A program made the translations under genes and the position numbers. Below, piece after piece: positions 1 to 9,625 of a stretch of DNA of 64,000 bases. A model generated the notes under the pieces. The model did no database searches. It was not told the origin of the DNA and saw nothing but the letters and a program-made list of their open reading frames with translations. Every line of letters starts with the position of its first letter. Positions within the stretch are counted from its first letter, which is position 1. Where the stretch lies: contig JAFLCK010000002.1 of the NCBI GenBank assembly GCA_017303615.1, positions 124,001 to 188,000 on the forward strand, read 5' to 3'. The stretch comes from Obscuribacter phosphatis_A. GTDB taxonomy: Bacteria > Cyanobacteriota > Vampirovibrionia > Obscuribacterales > Obscuribacteraceae.

Positions 1-2
1 GT

Positions 3-419
3 TTTCATTTATCGGCAAACGACCCCTGCGAAATTTGCACAAACGTGCGCCGCGAAAAAACTACGATTTGCGTTGTGGCTGACAGCCGCGATGTAATTGC
101 CCTAGAAAAGACCAGAGAATACAAGGGTTTCTACCATGTTCTCAATGGTCTAATTTCGCCGCTTGAAGGCCGTGGTCCGGAGCAACTGCGCATCAAAGAA
201 CTTTTAGCCCGCACCGCCGGCGGCACCATCAAAGAAATCATTTTAGCCATCAACCCAACTATAGAAGGCGATGCTACTGTTCTTTATATAAGCAGTCTGG
301 TCAAACCCTTGGGCATCAAGACAACCCGCATCGCCTTTGGTTTACCGGTCGGCTCAGACTTGGAATATGCCGATGAAGTAACACTGACACGCGCCTTAGA
401 AGGGCGCCGTGAAGTTTAG
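3..419 (+). CDS. recR: Recombination protein RecR, C-terminal part
   Basis: RecR works with RecF/RecO to load RecA at single-strand gaps. The gene enters from the left edge: the frame is open from base 3, and the first visible residues include CEIC, the second half of the RecR zinc finger, so the GTG at 45 is internal and not the start. The Toprim domain follows (VVADSRDVIALEKT, then AINPTIEGDATVLYI), and the protein ends with the usual GLPVGSDLEYADEVTL segment and a short basic tail. About 139 codons of a roughly 200-residue family are present. The kinase gene begins 5 bp downstream, so the two are probably co-transcribed. Family assignment is firm; only the start is missing. Confidence 0.93.
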   Translation, partial: FHLSANDPCEICTNVRREKTTICVVADSRDVIALEKTREYKGFYHVLNGLISPLEGRGPEQLRIKELLARTAGGTIKEIILAINPTIEGDATVLYISSLVKPLGIKTTRIAFGLPVGSDLEYADEVTLTRALEGRREV

Positions 420-424
420 CTGCC

Positions 425-2551
425 ATGGAAAATGCTGGCAGTACTTCATCAAAAGAGCGCTTGCTTGAACTGGCAAAATCGAGCACCTTTGCCCTAATCG
501 ACGGCAAGCTTTCTGAGGGCGGGCTAAGAGAAACGCTCTCCACTCTTGCACCAGGCAGCATCATTGACCAAAAGTTTGAAGTTGTAGAACTTTTGGGCAG
601 CGGCGGTATGGGTTCGGTTTATAAAGTAAAGCATCTGCACCTGGGCAACTTGGTGGCACTGAAAACATTCTCAGGCAAAGAAGTGAGAGCGGCAGCCTGG
701 CAAAGATTTGAACGAGAAGCCAAATCTATTGCCAGCCTCAGACATCCGAATATCATCTCGGTTCTCGACTTTGGCATAAACGACTCAAAACCATACTACA
801 CAATGGAATTGGTGGTGGGCGAATCTCTTGCCGAACGTATCGAAAGAAAGGGCGCCCTATCTGAGCGAGAACTGCTCTATGTCATAGCCAGACTTGCCGA
901 CGCCCTTTCGCACTCGCACAAAAAAGGCATTATTCACCGCGATCTTAAACCCGCCAATGTTTATATCGAACTGGCCGGCGATCAAATAAGCAATCTCAAA
1001 TTGGCCGACTTTGGCGTCGCCGGACTGTTATCTCGCCAAGAGAGCAAAAAAGAAACAAGCAAAAAAGAAGCAAATTTTTCAGACCAGCGACTAACCCTAC
1101 CGGGAGCCGTTTTCGGCAGCCCGCTTTACATGAGCCCGGAGCAGTCGCGCGGTGAAGAGCTTGATGGCAGAACCGATATTTATTCCCTTGCTTGTCTAAT
1201 CTATGAATGTGTCACCGGTGTGCCACCATATGCAGGGACGACTGCCATAGAAACTTTCATCTTGCATAATACTGCGCCCATTCCGTCTTTATCAGAATAC
1301 AAAGCCAGCACGCCCAAGTGGCTTGATACACTTTATTTAGCCATGATGGCAAAAGAGCGAGAATCGCGAATTCCCACTATGGATGAAGTACTGGACACTC
1401 TGGAATTCAATGTAGGAAGAAAGAGTAAGAAAATCGCTGCCGGTAAAAACAAGGCGGGCACGCTCAAAACAGAAGAAGAAAGAGAAGAAGAAACAAGTGA
1501 AAAACAGACAGACAGGAGAAGCGGTACAAACCGAACTCTGCCACTGAAAGCAGTGCTAATCAGCGCAGCACTAACTATAGCGATTGCCTCTATCGGCGGT
1601 GCCGCCTACTATCTATTTTCTAAGTCATCCAAGCCCATGCTTAAGAGCCAGGGTCTACCCAAAGTGCCTGTAGAAGTGACAAAGGAACAACTTGAAAAAG
1701 TAAACCAACCGCTCAGTCGGGTGGTTGGACAACATATTTATTTTCAGCTTCCGTCTGAACCAATCGGAGCATTGACTATACAGCAGAAAGCAGTACCCGA
1801 AGAAACCAGAACATTCAACTGCTTGACCAGTGACATGGTGCGAATTGAATTCAACGACAGTTTTCCTGATAAACCAGAGCAATTGAGCCTCTTTGCCCCT
1901 GAAACATTTACAGGTATTGCCCAAGGGAAAGGTGTAGCTTTTGACTGGGGAGATGAATATTTTCCTTATCTAGCCAGGTTCAAACGCCTTTATGCTGTAG
2001 AACTATACAACACAAATTGCACAGGAAAAGCAATAGATGATTTGAATAACTTGCCCAAACTGGAAGTACTGAAGCTTAGAAGCAAGTCTCTCAAAGCAGC
2101 TGATATCAAAAGGTTGAAGCGCCTAAATCAACTAAATCTACTTTCAGTCTGCAACATAGAGGTAGATCGAGAACTTGTACAGAGACTCTCTCCTCTGAAA
2201 CTTACAGCTTTTGAACTAAAAGAGGGTGGAATTGATGCCGGGGCCATTCAAGAATTGAGCCGTTTGAAGGGACTGGAAGTTCTAGACCTAGAGAGACTGT
2301 CCTTGCGCGACAAAAACATATTGCAGGCATTAAGAAAACTGCCCAAGCTCAGAGAGATGACATTTTGCGATACCAATATTTCTAACAAAGAGATGCTGTC
2401 GCTCAAGACTTGGCCCAAACCGCTTAAGTTGATTTTACGAGAAGAAGGCTTAAGCGAAGAAACCTTGGATCAGCTGAGAGAACGTCACGATGTCGTCAGT
2501 AAGACAGCCAAGAAGAAAGAAATTGAATTACTCAAACTACTTTCAGACTAG
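425..2551 (+). CDS. Membrane Ser/Thr protein kinase with LRR-like outer domain
   Basis: Pkn/Hanks-type kinase of 708 residues. An N-terminal helical lead is followed by the kinase domain, about residues 50-330: P-loop GSGGMGSVYK (58-67), ALKTF lysine, HRDLKPANV catalytic loop, ADFGVAG metal loop and GSPLYMSPEQ activation segment, all canonical, so it should be active. A charged linker leads to one membrane helix near residues 375-397. The outer part of about 300 residues has leucine spacing like leucine-rich repeats (LPKLEVLKLRSKSL, LKGLEVLDLERLSL, LPKLREMTFCDTNI). A cytoplasmic kinase with an outer LRR-like sensor is the likely topology; the ligand cannot be read from the sequence. Its stop codon overlaps the stop of the convergent dxs. 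Confidence 0.88.
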   Translation: MENAGSTSSKERLLELAKSSTFALIDGKLSEGGLRETLSTLAPGSIIDQKFEVVELLGSGGMGSVYKVKHLHLGNLVALKTFSGKEVRAAAWQRFEREAKSIASLRHPNIISVLDFGINDSKPYYTMELVVGESLAERIERKGALSERELLYVIARLADALSHSHKKGIIHRDLKPANVYIELAGDQISNLKLADFGVAGLLSRQESKKETSKKEANFSDQRLTLPGAVFGSPLYMSPEQSRGEELDGRTDIYSLACLIYECVTGVPPYAGTTAIETFILHNTAPIPSLSEYKASTPKWLDTLYLAMMAKERESRIPTMDEVLDTLEFNVGRKSKKIAAGKNKAGTLKTEEEREEETSEKQTDRRSGTNRTLPLKAVLISAALTIAIASIGGAAYYLFSKSSKPMLKSQGLPKVPVEVTKEQLEKVNQPLSRVVGQHIYFQLPSEPIGALTIQQKAVPEETRTFNCLTSDMVRIEFNDSFPDKPEQLSLFAPETFTGIAQGKGVAFDWGDEYFPYLARFKRLYAVELYNTNCTGKAIDDLNNLPKLEVLKLRSKSLKAADIKRLKRLNQLNLLSVCNIEVDRELVQRLSPLKLTAFELKEGGIDAGAIQELSRLKGLEVLDLERLSLRDKNILQALRKLPKLREMTFCDTNISNKEMLSLKTWPKPLKLILREEGLSEETLDQLRERHDVVSKTAKKKEIELLKLLSD

Positions 2552-4548
2552 CCCTGAAAAATAAGCTTCAACCGACGAGTAAGCGCCGCTTCAGACAGAC
2601 CGACTAGGTCGAGCAGAATATTTCGGGCACCATGCTCGACGAAATTATCAGGCAATGCCAAAGTGCTTATATCAATTGCCTTAGCGTTCTTGCCTTGCTC
2701 TAGCTGGTTCATTCTATAGCGGCTTGCTTCTTCCAATACAGCCGCACCAAAGCCGCCTGAGACAACACCTTCTTCGATGGTGACAAGGCGACAGTCTCTG
2801 GCAAAGAAATCGCGCAGCATTTTCTGGTCGAGCGGTTTGGCACTGCGAGCATTGACGAAAGTAAACTCGACACCATGGGTATCTTTGAGAGCAGGCAAAA
2901 TAGCCACGACTTTCTCAACCATGGCACCATAAGCGAGCACAACATTAGCTGCTTTCGCCTTGTCGGCAGGCTGGTGCAAAACTTCCCAGCTGGTATAGTC
3001 CAACTTCTCAAAAAAGGCTTGCCCTTTGCTTTCAACTAGCTTATCGAGCTCGGCGGCAGCGCATGCCTTGTCTCTAGGAAAGCGAATCGCCACTGGTCCC
3101 TTGCTTTCTTTGACTGCGGTGAAAACCATATTGCGCAGTTCTATTGCATCTTTAGGAGCTAGGACTGTCAAATTGGGTATGGCCCGCATGTAGGCTATGT
3201 CGAAGACACCTTGGTGGGTCTCGCCGTCTTCCACCAAACCACCTCTATCGATGCCGAAAATGACCGGCAGATTCATGATGGCAACATCGTGGATGACTTG
3301 GTCTAGGGCTCTCTGCAAAAATGTGGAATAGATTGAAACAACCGGCTTGAGACCACATTTAGCCATGCCGGCAGCCATGGTGACTGCATGCTGTTCGCAT
3401 ATGGCCACATCAAAGAATCGATCCGGATAAACCTTGCTGAACTTGACCAAGCCACTACCTTCGGCAGTTGCCGGGGTGATGGCCACTACGTCTTTGTCTA
3501 GGGCGGCAACATCAATTAGAGCCTGAGTAAAGACATCTGAATAGGTCTTGGGCTTAGCTTTGGGAGCCAAGACTCTCGGCTCGCTTTTCTCAGCCAGAGC
3601 TGGTTCAAGGGCGTAGGCCGGCACACCGTGATACTTAATAGAATCTTCTTCGGCAGGGGCATAGCCTTTGCCTTTGCGTGTAATCACATGCAGTAGCTGC
3701 GGCGTATCTTTGTCTTTGACCTTTTCCAGGGCTTCGACTACTGCTTTCACATCGTGACCGTCTATCGGCCCGGAATAATTGATGCCCAGTTTTTCGAAAA
3801 CAATGCCGGGTGTGTCGAAGCGACCTTTAGCTTCTTTCTTGACCATTTCAATCAGCTGCCAAACGGCCGGATTGAGTCGCGCCTCATCAAGTTGTCCTTC
3901 GATAAAGTCGATTTTCTCTTTGATGTCTTTATAAAAGAAAGTTTCCTTGATGCGCTTCATGTACTGCGAAATGCCGCCCAAGTTCTCTGAGATGGACATC
4001 TCGTTGTCATTGAGAATAATGACCACGCCCTTCTGAATATGGCCTAGATGATTGATCGCTTCCAGAGCCATACCACCGGTCAAACCGCCGTCGCCAATGA
4101 CAGCGACAATCTTGCGGTCTTGCTTGAAATGATCGCGGGCCAAGGCCATACCCACGGCAAGCGAAATAGATGTAGAACTATGCCCGGCAATGAAAGCGTC
4201 ATGGTCGCTTTCGGAAGGACTGATGAAACCGCTCAAGCCTTTGAACTGTCTCAAACTACCAAACTTGTCGCGACGCCCGGTGAGCATCTTGTGCACATAA
4301 GCCTGGTGACCGACATCCCAGAGAATAAGATCGTTGGGTGTGGTGAAAACTTTATGCAGGGCGATGGTTATCTCCACCACCCCGAGGTTGGAAGCTAGAT
4401 GCCCGCCTGTCTTGGCTAGAGAGTGAATAATCTCCTGCCTGATTTCGGAGGCGAGGTGCCCAAGTTCCTCATGGCTGAGCTTCTTGAGCTCACTGGGAGT
4501 GAGCACCGCATCGAGAAATGTAGTTGTCGGCTTGACTAGTGTATGCAT
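2548..4548 (-). CDS. dxs: 1-deoxy-D-xylulose-5-phosphate synthase
   Basis: First enzyme of the MEP isoprenoid pathway: condenses pyruvate and glyceraldehyde 3-phosphate in the cytoplasm using thiamine diphosphate. The 666-residue product is slightly longer than the usual 620-640. Visible motifs are GHQAYVHKMLTGR near residue 60, the thiamine-binding GDGGLTGGMALEA with NDNEMSISENLGG, the pyrimidine-domain stretch AICEQHAVTMAAGMA, and the transketolase C-terminal domain. The start is ATG at 4548 with GGGGA just upstream on the reverse strand. It is transcribed alone; a candidate promoter lies about 190 bp upstream. No other MEP gene is nearby. Confidence 0.97.
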   Translation of the reverse strand: MHTLVKPTTTFLDAVLTPSELKKLSHEELGHLASEIRQEIIHSLAKTGGHLASNLGVVEITIALHKVFTTPNDLILWDVGHQAYVHKMLTGRRDKFGSLRQFKGLSGFISPSESDHDAFIAGHSSTSISLAVGMALARDHFKQDRKIVAVIGDGGLTGGMALEAINHLGHIQKGVVIILNDNEMSISENLGGISQYMKRIKETFFYKDIKEKIDFIEGQLDEARLNPAVWQLIEMVKKEAKGRFDTPGIVFEKLGINYSGPIDGHDVKAVVEALEKVKDKDTPQLLHVITRKGKGYAPAEEDSIKYHGVPAYALEPALAEKSEPRVLAPKAKPKTYSDVFTQALIDVAALDKDVVAITPATAEGSGLVKFSKVYPDRFFDVAICEQHAVTMAAGMAKCGLKPVVSIYSTFLQRALDQVIHDVAIMNLPVIFGIDRGGLVEDGETHQGVFDIAYMRAIPNLTVLAPKDAIELRNMVFTAVKESKGPVAIRFPRDKACAAAELDKLVESKGQAFFEKLDYTSWEVLHQPADKAKAANVVLAYGAMVEKVVAILPALKDTHGVEFTFVNARSAKPLDQKMLRDFFARDCRLVTIEEGVVSGGFGAAVLEEASRYRMNQLEQGKNAKAIDISTLALPDNFVEHGARNILLDLVGLSEAALTRRLKLIFQG

Positions 4549-4927
4549 AGAATCCCCGAAATTCGCCGTCCGGCGGGCATTTCATGACCAAATAATAGCA
4601 ACCCCTGGGCGGGTCGGTTCATAATTTTTTTGATGGATTACTAGAAGTTTTCAAGAGAAGCAAAAGGGGCAGTTGGGCTCTACCTTCCGGCGAACCAAGC
4701 TAGCCCACAATTTGTCCAAACTTCCGTAATCTCTGTTCACAATATAAAAATTGTCTGAGCAATCCATCAAATTTTCGGTCAATTCTTAGCCCTTGCTAAT
4801 TTGTTCATCAATAACACTATAGGGCCGAAGTGGTCGAGATTAATGCTCGAAGCGAGAAATCAAACAAAGATACAACCGCTGTCCAACAAATCTTGCCGCT
4901 TTCAAACAATATCTTGTTGTTCTCGAC
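4549..4927. other. 379-bp gap upstream of dxs
   Basis: No credible gene is present. The gap lies between two reverse-strand genes: the end of the vWA protein gene at 4928 and the start of dxs at 4548. It is AT-rich between about 4715 and 4800 and contains a promoter-like pair on the reverse strand plus an inverted repeat ACAAT-6 nt-ATTGT at 4739-4754 overlapping the -10 element. I recognise no thiamine or other riboswitch core and no tRNA-like fold. Confidence 0.6.
4741..4770 (-). promoter_or_regulatory. Candidate sigma-70 promoter for dxs
   Basis: Read on the reverse strand, a -35 TTGATG (4765-4770) is followed after 18 bp by a -10 TATATT (4741-4746, five of six consensus bases). It points at dxs and would give a leader of about 185 nt. 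The inverted repeat ACAAT/ATTGT (4739-4754) straddles the -10, so a repressor could sit there. Assigned by eye only. Confidence 0.35.
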
Positions 4928-7312
4928 TTAATTGCTCTCGAACACAATCTTGTATGGCTTGCCGTCAATGACCAAGAGCAGTTTCTTGCCCACAGACAGA
5001 TAAGCGGCAGCATTCTTAAGATGAGTCAGTTCAAAATAACGCGCCGAACCAAAAACAACAGTCTCTGGTGGTCTATTGCCGGCGACCGCTTTATAGAGAC
5101 TATCTACATAGAAACCGTCAGCAGCAAGATAGAAAGTCTTGTCAGCAACTCTCTTGATGGCAGCAGTTTTTGCAGTCGCACCTTTCATTTTGTCATGGTC
5201 GGTTTTGCCTTCAGATTCAAAGTCAATTGACTCTTTCAATTGACTGGCTTTCTTATTGCGCTCAAAAGCATCTTTACCTGACACCACTCTAAAGTCTCGC
5301 AAAAGTGGGCTTTCATTGTTAATGGCAGCTCTTTGTGAAAATCCGGCGGCACTGCCGGCGGCAATACTTTTCTCGGCGGCAAGAGAAGAAGGGCGAGGTG
5401 CCGCGCCGGGTCTATTCATAGAGCCAAAAGAAAGTACCTGGTCAAATCTCGGTCTTACTATTCGATTATTCTCAGAGGGATCTGTCACCAAAAAGGAAGT
5501 GTAATTGGTGATGATGCCGTGTCGTTTAGATAATTCGATAATTTCGTCAATGACTTCTTTGTTTTCACCGTTTGCCTGAGCCACTTCGGTTAAATAGCCA
5601 ATACGACGCATGGCCCAAAGTCTGGTCAGGTGACTGGAAGAAGCATCGGCGCCGGAAAATTCAAGCGGAAAACTGAAGGACTTGAGAGCGCCGTTAACCT
5701 TTCCTGTAATTTCTAATTTAGCCGCCCCAGAGCCCTTATAGCGACCAAGCAAGAGGACCTGATTGCCGGCAAAAAGATCTTTCACCGAACGCGGATAAGT
5801 GTCTTTGACCGTCACTCCGTTGAATTTTATTTCGACATCACTCATCATCGGCGCACGAATTTTGTCATAAAAACTAGAAAGCGCTACCTCTAAAGATTCA
5901 CCAGGCTCGACAAACTGAGCCGTGCCATGATTATCACTGGAAAGGCGGTTCAAGAGCCGAGTGTTGACGTCATAACCGACACCAAAGTCGAAGACTCTGA
6001 GATTTCTATTTTCTAGACTGGCGGCTAGACCCTTTAAAGAAGTCTCGCCCACAGTCGGTTCGCCGTCAGTAAGCAAGACCAAATAAGCAGGCCGCTCTCC
6101 GGCCGCTTTCAAAAGACTCTTTCCCGAATTGAGGGCGTCGCCGATATTGGTGCCGCCTTTGGCCTCAAGCTCATCTATAAAGTCGACAGCTTTTCTTTTG
6201 TTTTCCAGATTGGCGGGCAGCAAATTAGATGCCATCGAATCGGCATCAGTATTGAATGGCACTATACCGAAACGGTCCTGCGCATTCAGCGAAGTGATGA
6301 CATGCTTCAGAGCTTTTTTGGTCTGTTCAATTTTTTCTCCTTGCATAGAACCGGAAGTATCGGCAAGCAGAACAATATCTTTAGCCACTATCTGATTTTC
6401 AGGGACCTTTATAGGCGGTGTGAGCGAAAGCAAGAAATAGCCGTCCTCGCCTTCTATTTTGTGCGTGAGCAAATTAGCTGCCATGTCTTTGTCTGAAAGA
6501 CTGTAATATAAAAGAAAGTCTTTATCACAAAGACTATTTTTCTCACTGTAATTGAGCTTTGCCCGGCGCTCTTCCGGGCGTTCCACTTTGATCTTGTGCG
6601 AAGGCGACCAAATTGTCTTGAGCCCGACCTTGCCTGTCATTTTCACAGTCAAGACCGTATCATCCACAGCACCACCGGCAGCATCATTGTCCCGCTTGAG
6701 GGGAAATCTATACTTAACCATGCCGTTCTCAGCTTTGAGCAGTTGTGTGTATTCCAGCTCTACTTTTTTGGTGCCATGGGCGGGAATAGGAAAAATGCGA
6801 GCCCGCACCGATCGTTGGTCGGCATATTCCAGCAAGCCGGGATCAACCATCTGTCTCACTATCGCTTCATACTGGGCGCGGGCTTCCTTTGCCTCTAAAA
6901 TTTTGCCTTCCACCGGCTTACCGTCAATATGCAGAGAAAAACTGGAAAAAGTCGTGTCATCAGGCAAGGGAAAGAGATAAGTGCCGGCAGCATCACGATC
7001 AGTGTCGTTATAGAAGGTCTGGGTTACATAAGTCTTGGCCACCTGGTCGGTGATTTCTACTTTTATATCTTGTGCTTTCAAATGTAAGCCGATACTGACC
7101 CCGCCTTTCAAGACTGGCCTTGGGTTAGGTCGGGGATTTGGTCTGGGATTAGGCCCGGGATGCGGGAGAATCGGCAGAATTGGCGAGATCGGCATTGGTC
7201 TGACGCCCATATTATTGAATGCCGGATCTATAACTATGAAGCCGGCGGCTTCGGCTGCCGAAGGCAGAAGTAAAATGCTGGCAGCGAACAAAGCACTTAG
7301 AGCAGGGCGCAT
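4928..7312 (-). CDS. Secreted VIT and von Willebrand factor A domain protein
   Basis: 794 residues. A signal peptide (hydrophobic core ALFAASILLLP, cut near AEA-AG) is followed by a Pro/Asn/Arg linker with three NPRP units (residues about 55-68), a VIT domain (roughly 70-200; VTQTFYNDTDRDAAGTYLFPLP) and a vWA domain with a complete MIDAS: DTSGS near residue 316, GGTN, and LTDGEPTVGE. It resembles the inter-alpha-trypsin-inhibitor heavy-chain/MarR-like VIT-vWA secreted proteins. The last 250 residues carry no domain I recognise. The start ATG has AGAGGA upstream. The gene stands alone and is divergent from the CHASE2 kinase across 276 bp. Metal-dependent binding of an extracellular partner is the family expectation; the partner is unknown. 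Confidence 0.85.
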   Translation of the reverse strand: MRPALSALFAASILLLPSAAEAAGFIVIDPAFNNMGVRPMPISPILPILPHPGPNPRPNPRPNPRPVLKGGVSIGLHLKAQDIKVEITDQVAKTYVTQTFYNDTDRDAAGTYLFPLPDDTTFSSFSLHIDGKPVEGKILEAKEARAQYEAIVRQMVDPGLLEYADQRSVRARIFPIPAHGTKKVELEYTQLLKAENGMVKYRFPLKRDNDAAGGAVDDTVLTVKMTGKVGLKTIWSPSHKIKVERPEERRAKLNYSEKNSLCDKDFLLYYSLSDKDMAANLLTHKIEGEDGYFLLSLTPPIKVPENQIVAKDIVLLADTSGSMQGEKIEQTKKALKHVITSLNAQDRFGIVPFNTDADSMASNLLPANLENKRKAVDFIDELEAKGGTNIGDALNSGKSLLKAAGERPAYLVLLTDGEPTVGETSLKGLAASLENRNLRVFDFGVGYDVNTRLLNRLSSDNHGTAQFVEPGESLEVALSSFYDKIRAPMMSDVEIKFNGVTVKDTYPRSVKDLFAGNQVLLLGRYKGSGAAKLEITGKVNGALKSFSFPLEFSGADASSSHLTRLWAMRRIGYLTEVAQANGENKEVIDEIIELSKRHGIITNYTSFLVTDPSENNRIVRPRFDQVLSFGSMNRPGAAPRPSSLAAEKSIAAGSAAGFSQRAAINNESPLLRDFRVVSGKDAFERNKKASQLKESIDFESEGKTDHDKMKGATAKTAAIKRVADKTFYLAADGFYVDSLYKAVAGNRPPETVVFGSARYFELTHLKNAAAYLSVGKKLLLVIDGKPYKIVFESN

Positions 7313-7588
7313 ATCTTGTCCTCTTTATTTGTCGGTCTCTCGGGCCGATTAGGTTCACTAAAATATTCTTTCAGCCTGCGCCGCAGAAGACTGCCGGATA
7401 TGCCAGGGGAGGTCTCTCGGGTATTGCGGGTATACAATCCAGGGTTTCTCCTGAATATAAACAAGAAGCCGTCCAGTTTTGCCTTTCGCTTGATTTACTA
7501 GGCTTTTTCCTGGTTATTTAGCAGTCGGACCGGTCTAGACTACGGGTGAAGGCATTAAACTGTTTAGTGATTCAGTTTTGAGGGTCAA

Positions 7589-9625
7589 ATGCCGCTCAGC
7601 CTTCCCAAGCTCAACCTGCTACCAGGCCTAAGGAAACTTTTGCCTGCAGGGCGAGCCGGTTCCCCCAAGAGGGATAGCCTGCTTTTCGAACGCCTTTTCT
7701 GGGGCGCCCTTTCGGGAGGTCTCGCTACTATCCTCTTTGCCGAGTCTCCTGTTCTGGATACGATGGAAATGAATCTGCTTGAATGGCGCTATAAAACAGG
7801 ACATGAGCTCAACCGAGCTTTTCGCAGTTTCTATTCCTTTGCACCATTGAAAGCCGCGGGCAATAGCGATGTTGTACTAGTTACCTATGATGACGAAGAT
7901 CAGTTCGACCTGGAAGGCGAAGGCGAAGAAGGCGGTGCCGCGCCCATTCAAGAAGTCATGGCCAGGCTGGTCTCAACCATAGAAAGCGGTTCGCCCCTCT
8001 TGCTGGTTCTCGACTTAGACCTGAGGGGAAAAGCCGATAATAGGCTGGTGGCGGCGCTGAGAGCCAATAAAGGCAATACAGTTTTGGCTTTACCAGGCAG
8101 CCTGGACAATCCTAACGACCTACCGGCGGCAGAGCTGAGAAAAAGCGTGCTCAAATGCGCCTTCGACCATGTCATCATCGAACAGAACGGTCTCACCTGC
8201 CGGATGCCCATACTGGCCAATCTGAACAATATATACGTAGGCGAAGGCGAAACAGCCTCAAATATGAATGGTCGCGGCGAATTAGTAGAATCTCTCCCCG
8301 AGGTGGTGGCGCCCCTCATGTCGGCGCGTGCCGGGGTCGGACCTTCCCGCTCCAAAATCTCAGACTTTGCTCAAGAAGAACTACCTATTTATATAAAGTT
8401 CTCAGGCAAAGAATATCCGGTCTACAAAGCCCGCGATATCTTGAGCGAAACAGTCTCACCGCTTTCCTTCAGCAACAAAGTGGTGCTTCTGGGCACTAAT
8501 TTCAGCCAGAAAGTAGACAACACCCCAAGGGTACGCACCCCGCTTATGAACAAAGTGCCCAATATCTATATACAAGCAGAGGCAATTTCGACCCTCTCCA
8601 AGAACGAGCCGATAAGGTCCTTTCCCCGCTCTATCTTGCACCATATCCTGCTCCTCATAGGCGGCGCCCTGGGGGCGCTTTCATCAACCCTGGCCATGGG
8701 ACGACGCACGACGATCTTCCTCACAATCGCCATGCTGCTCACCTTGCTCACCCAGATAAGCTTTCAATATCTCAACATACAGGTGCCGGTGCTGCCTTTA
8801 TTGGCGGTACTGATGTTGACTTATATTTTCGGTACCCTGATTTATTTAGATACAGACTTGCGTCTGCGCAACCGCGAACTAGCCTTGGCCAGAGAAGCCA
8901 TGCAAGTGCGCGCCGAAGAAGAAAGACAGCGTATAGCCGAAGACCTGCACGACGAGACCCTGCCTGCACTATCGGCGGTGGCACGCATGGCCGACAAGCT
9001 TACCCATGAGATGGACGGCAGCGACACACCCAGACAAATGCGAGAGAAGCTGGACGGTGCAATTAGCGAAATGCGCCGTGTCATAAACGACTTGCACCCT
9101 TCGGTGCTGGAGACTATGGGCTTCAAGCCGGCTCTAGAAAATTTGCTTGCCATTTTGGAGCGCGAAACAGATATCGCCGGTCAGTTCGAAGATCGAACTG
9201 AAAATGGTCCAACGCCGCCGCTCGATCTAGAAACTATTTTGAACGATTTCACCAGACTGCAACTTTATCGCATTGTGCAAGAATCGCTCAACAATGTGCA
9301 AAAGCACGCCCAAGCCTCAGAGGTGAAACTTATAATCAGTCAATTTGGCACAGATTTAGCTGAAGAAGGTCTGCAAATTGATATCATCGACAATGGAAAA
9401 GGCATGGATCTAGACTTTTCCCCCGAAACAAAGGGAACCAGACAGTCGAGCAAGACATCCCATGGGCTAATTAATATCAGGCAAAGAGCACAGCTTATTG
9501 GCGCCCAGGTAAACTGGAAGAAGCCGGAAAGCACATTTACAAACGATAGCAACAGTTCAAATAAAAGCGGCACCCAGGTAACCATCAAGATGACTATAAG
9601 GAAGAAAGAGGAAGGAAACGGATGA
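7589..9625 (+). CDS. CHASE2-domain sensor histidine kinase (NarL/DesK type)
   Basis: 678 residues. One N-terminal membrane helix (about 32-50) precedes a CHASE2 extracellular sensor region (about 55-330; KVVLLGTNFSQKVDNTPRVR is typical), then three membrane helices (about 345-420), and a cytoplasmic kinase. The HisKA_3 dimerisation motif RQRIAEDLHDETLPALSAV puts the phosphoacceptor at His454; the ATPase part shows YRIVQESLNNVQKHAQ, DNGKGMDL and HGLINIRQRAQLIGA. Start ATG with GAGGG 5 bp upstream. The ATGA overlap with the next gene marks that response regulator as its partner. The sensed signal is not evident. Confidence 0.92.
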   Translation: MPLSLPKLNLLPGLRKLLPAGRAGSPKRDSLLFERLFWGALSGGLATILFAESPVLDTMEMNLLEWRYKTGHELNRAFRSFYSFAPLKAAGNSDVVLVTYDDEDQFDLEGEGEEGGAAPIQEVMARLVSTIESGSPLLLVLDLDLRGKADNRLVAALRANKGNTVLALPGSLDNPNDLPAAELRKSVLKCAFDHVIIEQNGLTCRMPILANLNNIYVGEGETASNMNGRGELVESLPEVVAPLMSARAGVGPSRSKISDFAQEELPIYIKFSGKEYPVYKARDILSETVSPLSFSNKVVLLGTNFSQKVDNTPRVRTPLMNKVPNIYIQAEAISTLSKNEPIRSFPRSILHHILLLIGGALGALSSTLAMGRRTTIFLTIAMLLTLLTQISFQYLNIQVPVLPLLAVLMLTYIFGTLIYLDTDLRLRNRELALAREAMQVRAEEERQRIAEDLHDETLPALSAVARMADKLTHEMDGSDTPRQMREKLDGAISEMRRVINDLHPSVLETMGFKPALENLLAILERETDIAGQFEDRTENGPTPPLDLETILNDFTRLQLYRIVQESLNNVQKHAQASEVKLIISQFGTDLAEEGLQIDIIDNGKGMDLDFSPETKGTRQSSKTSHGLINIRQRAQLIGAQVNWKKPESTFTNDSNSSNKSGTQVTIKMTIRKKEEGNG

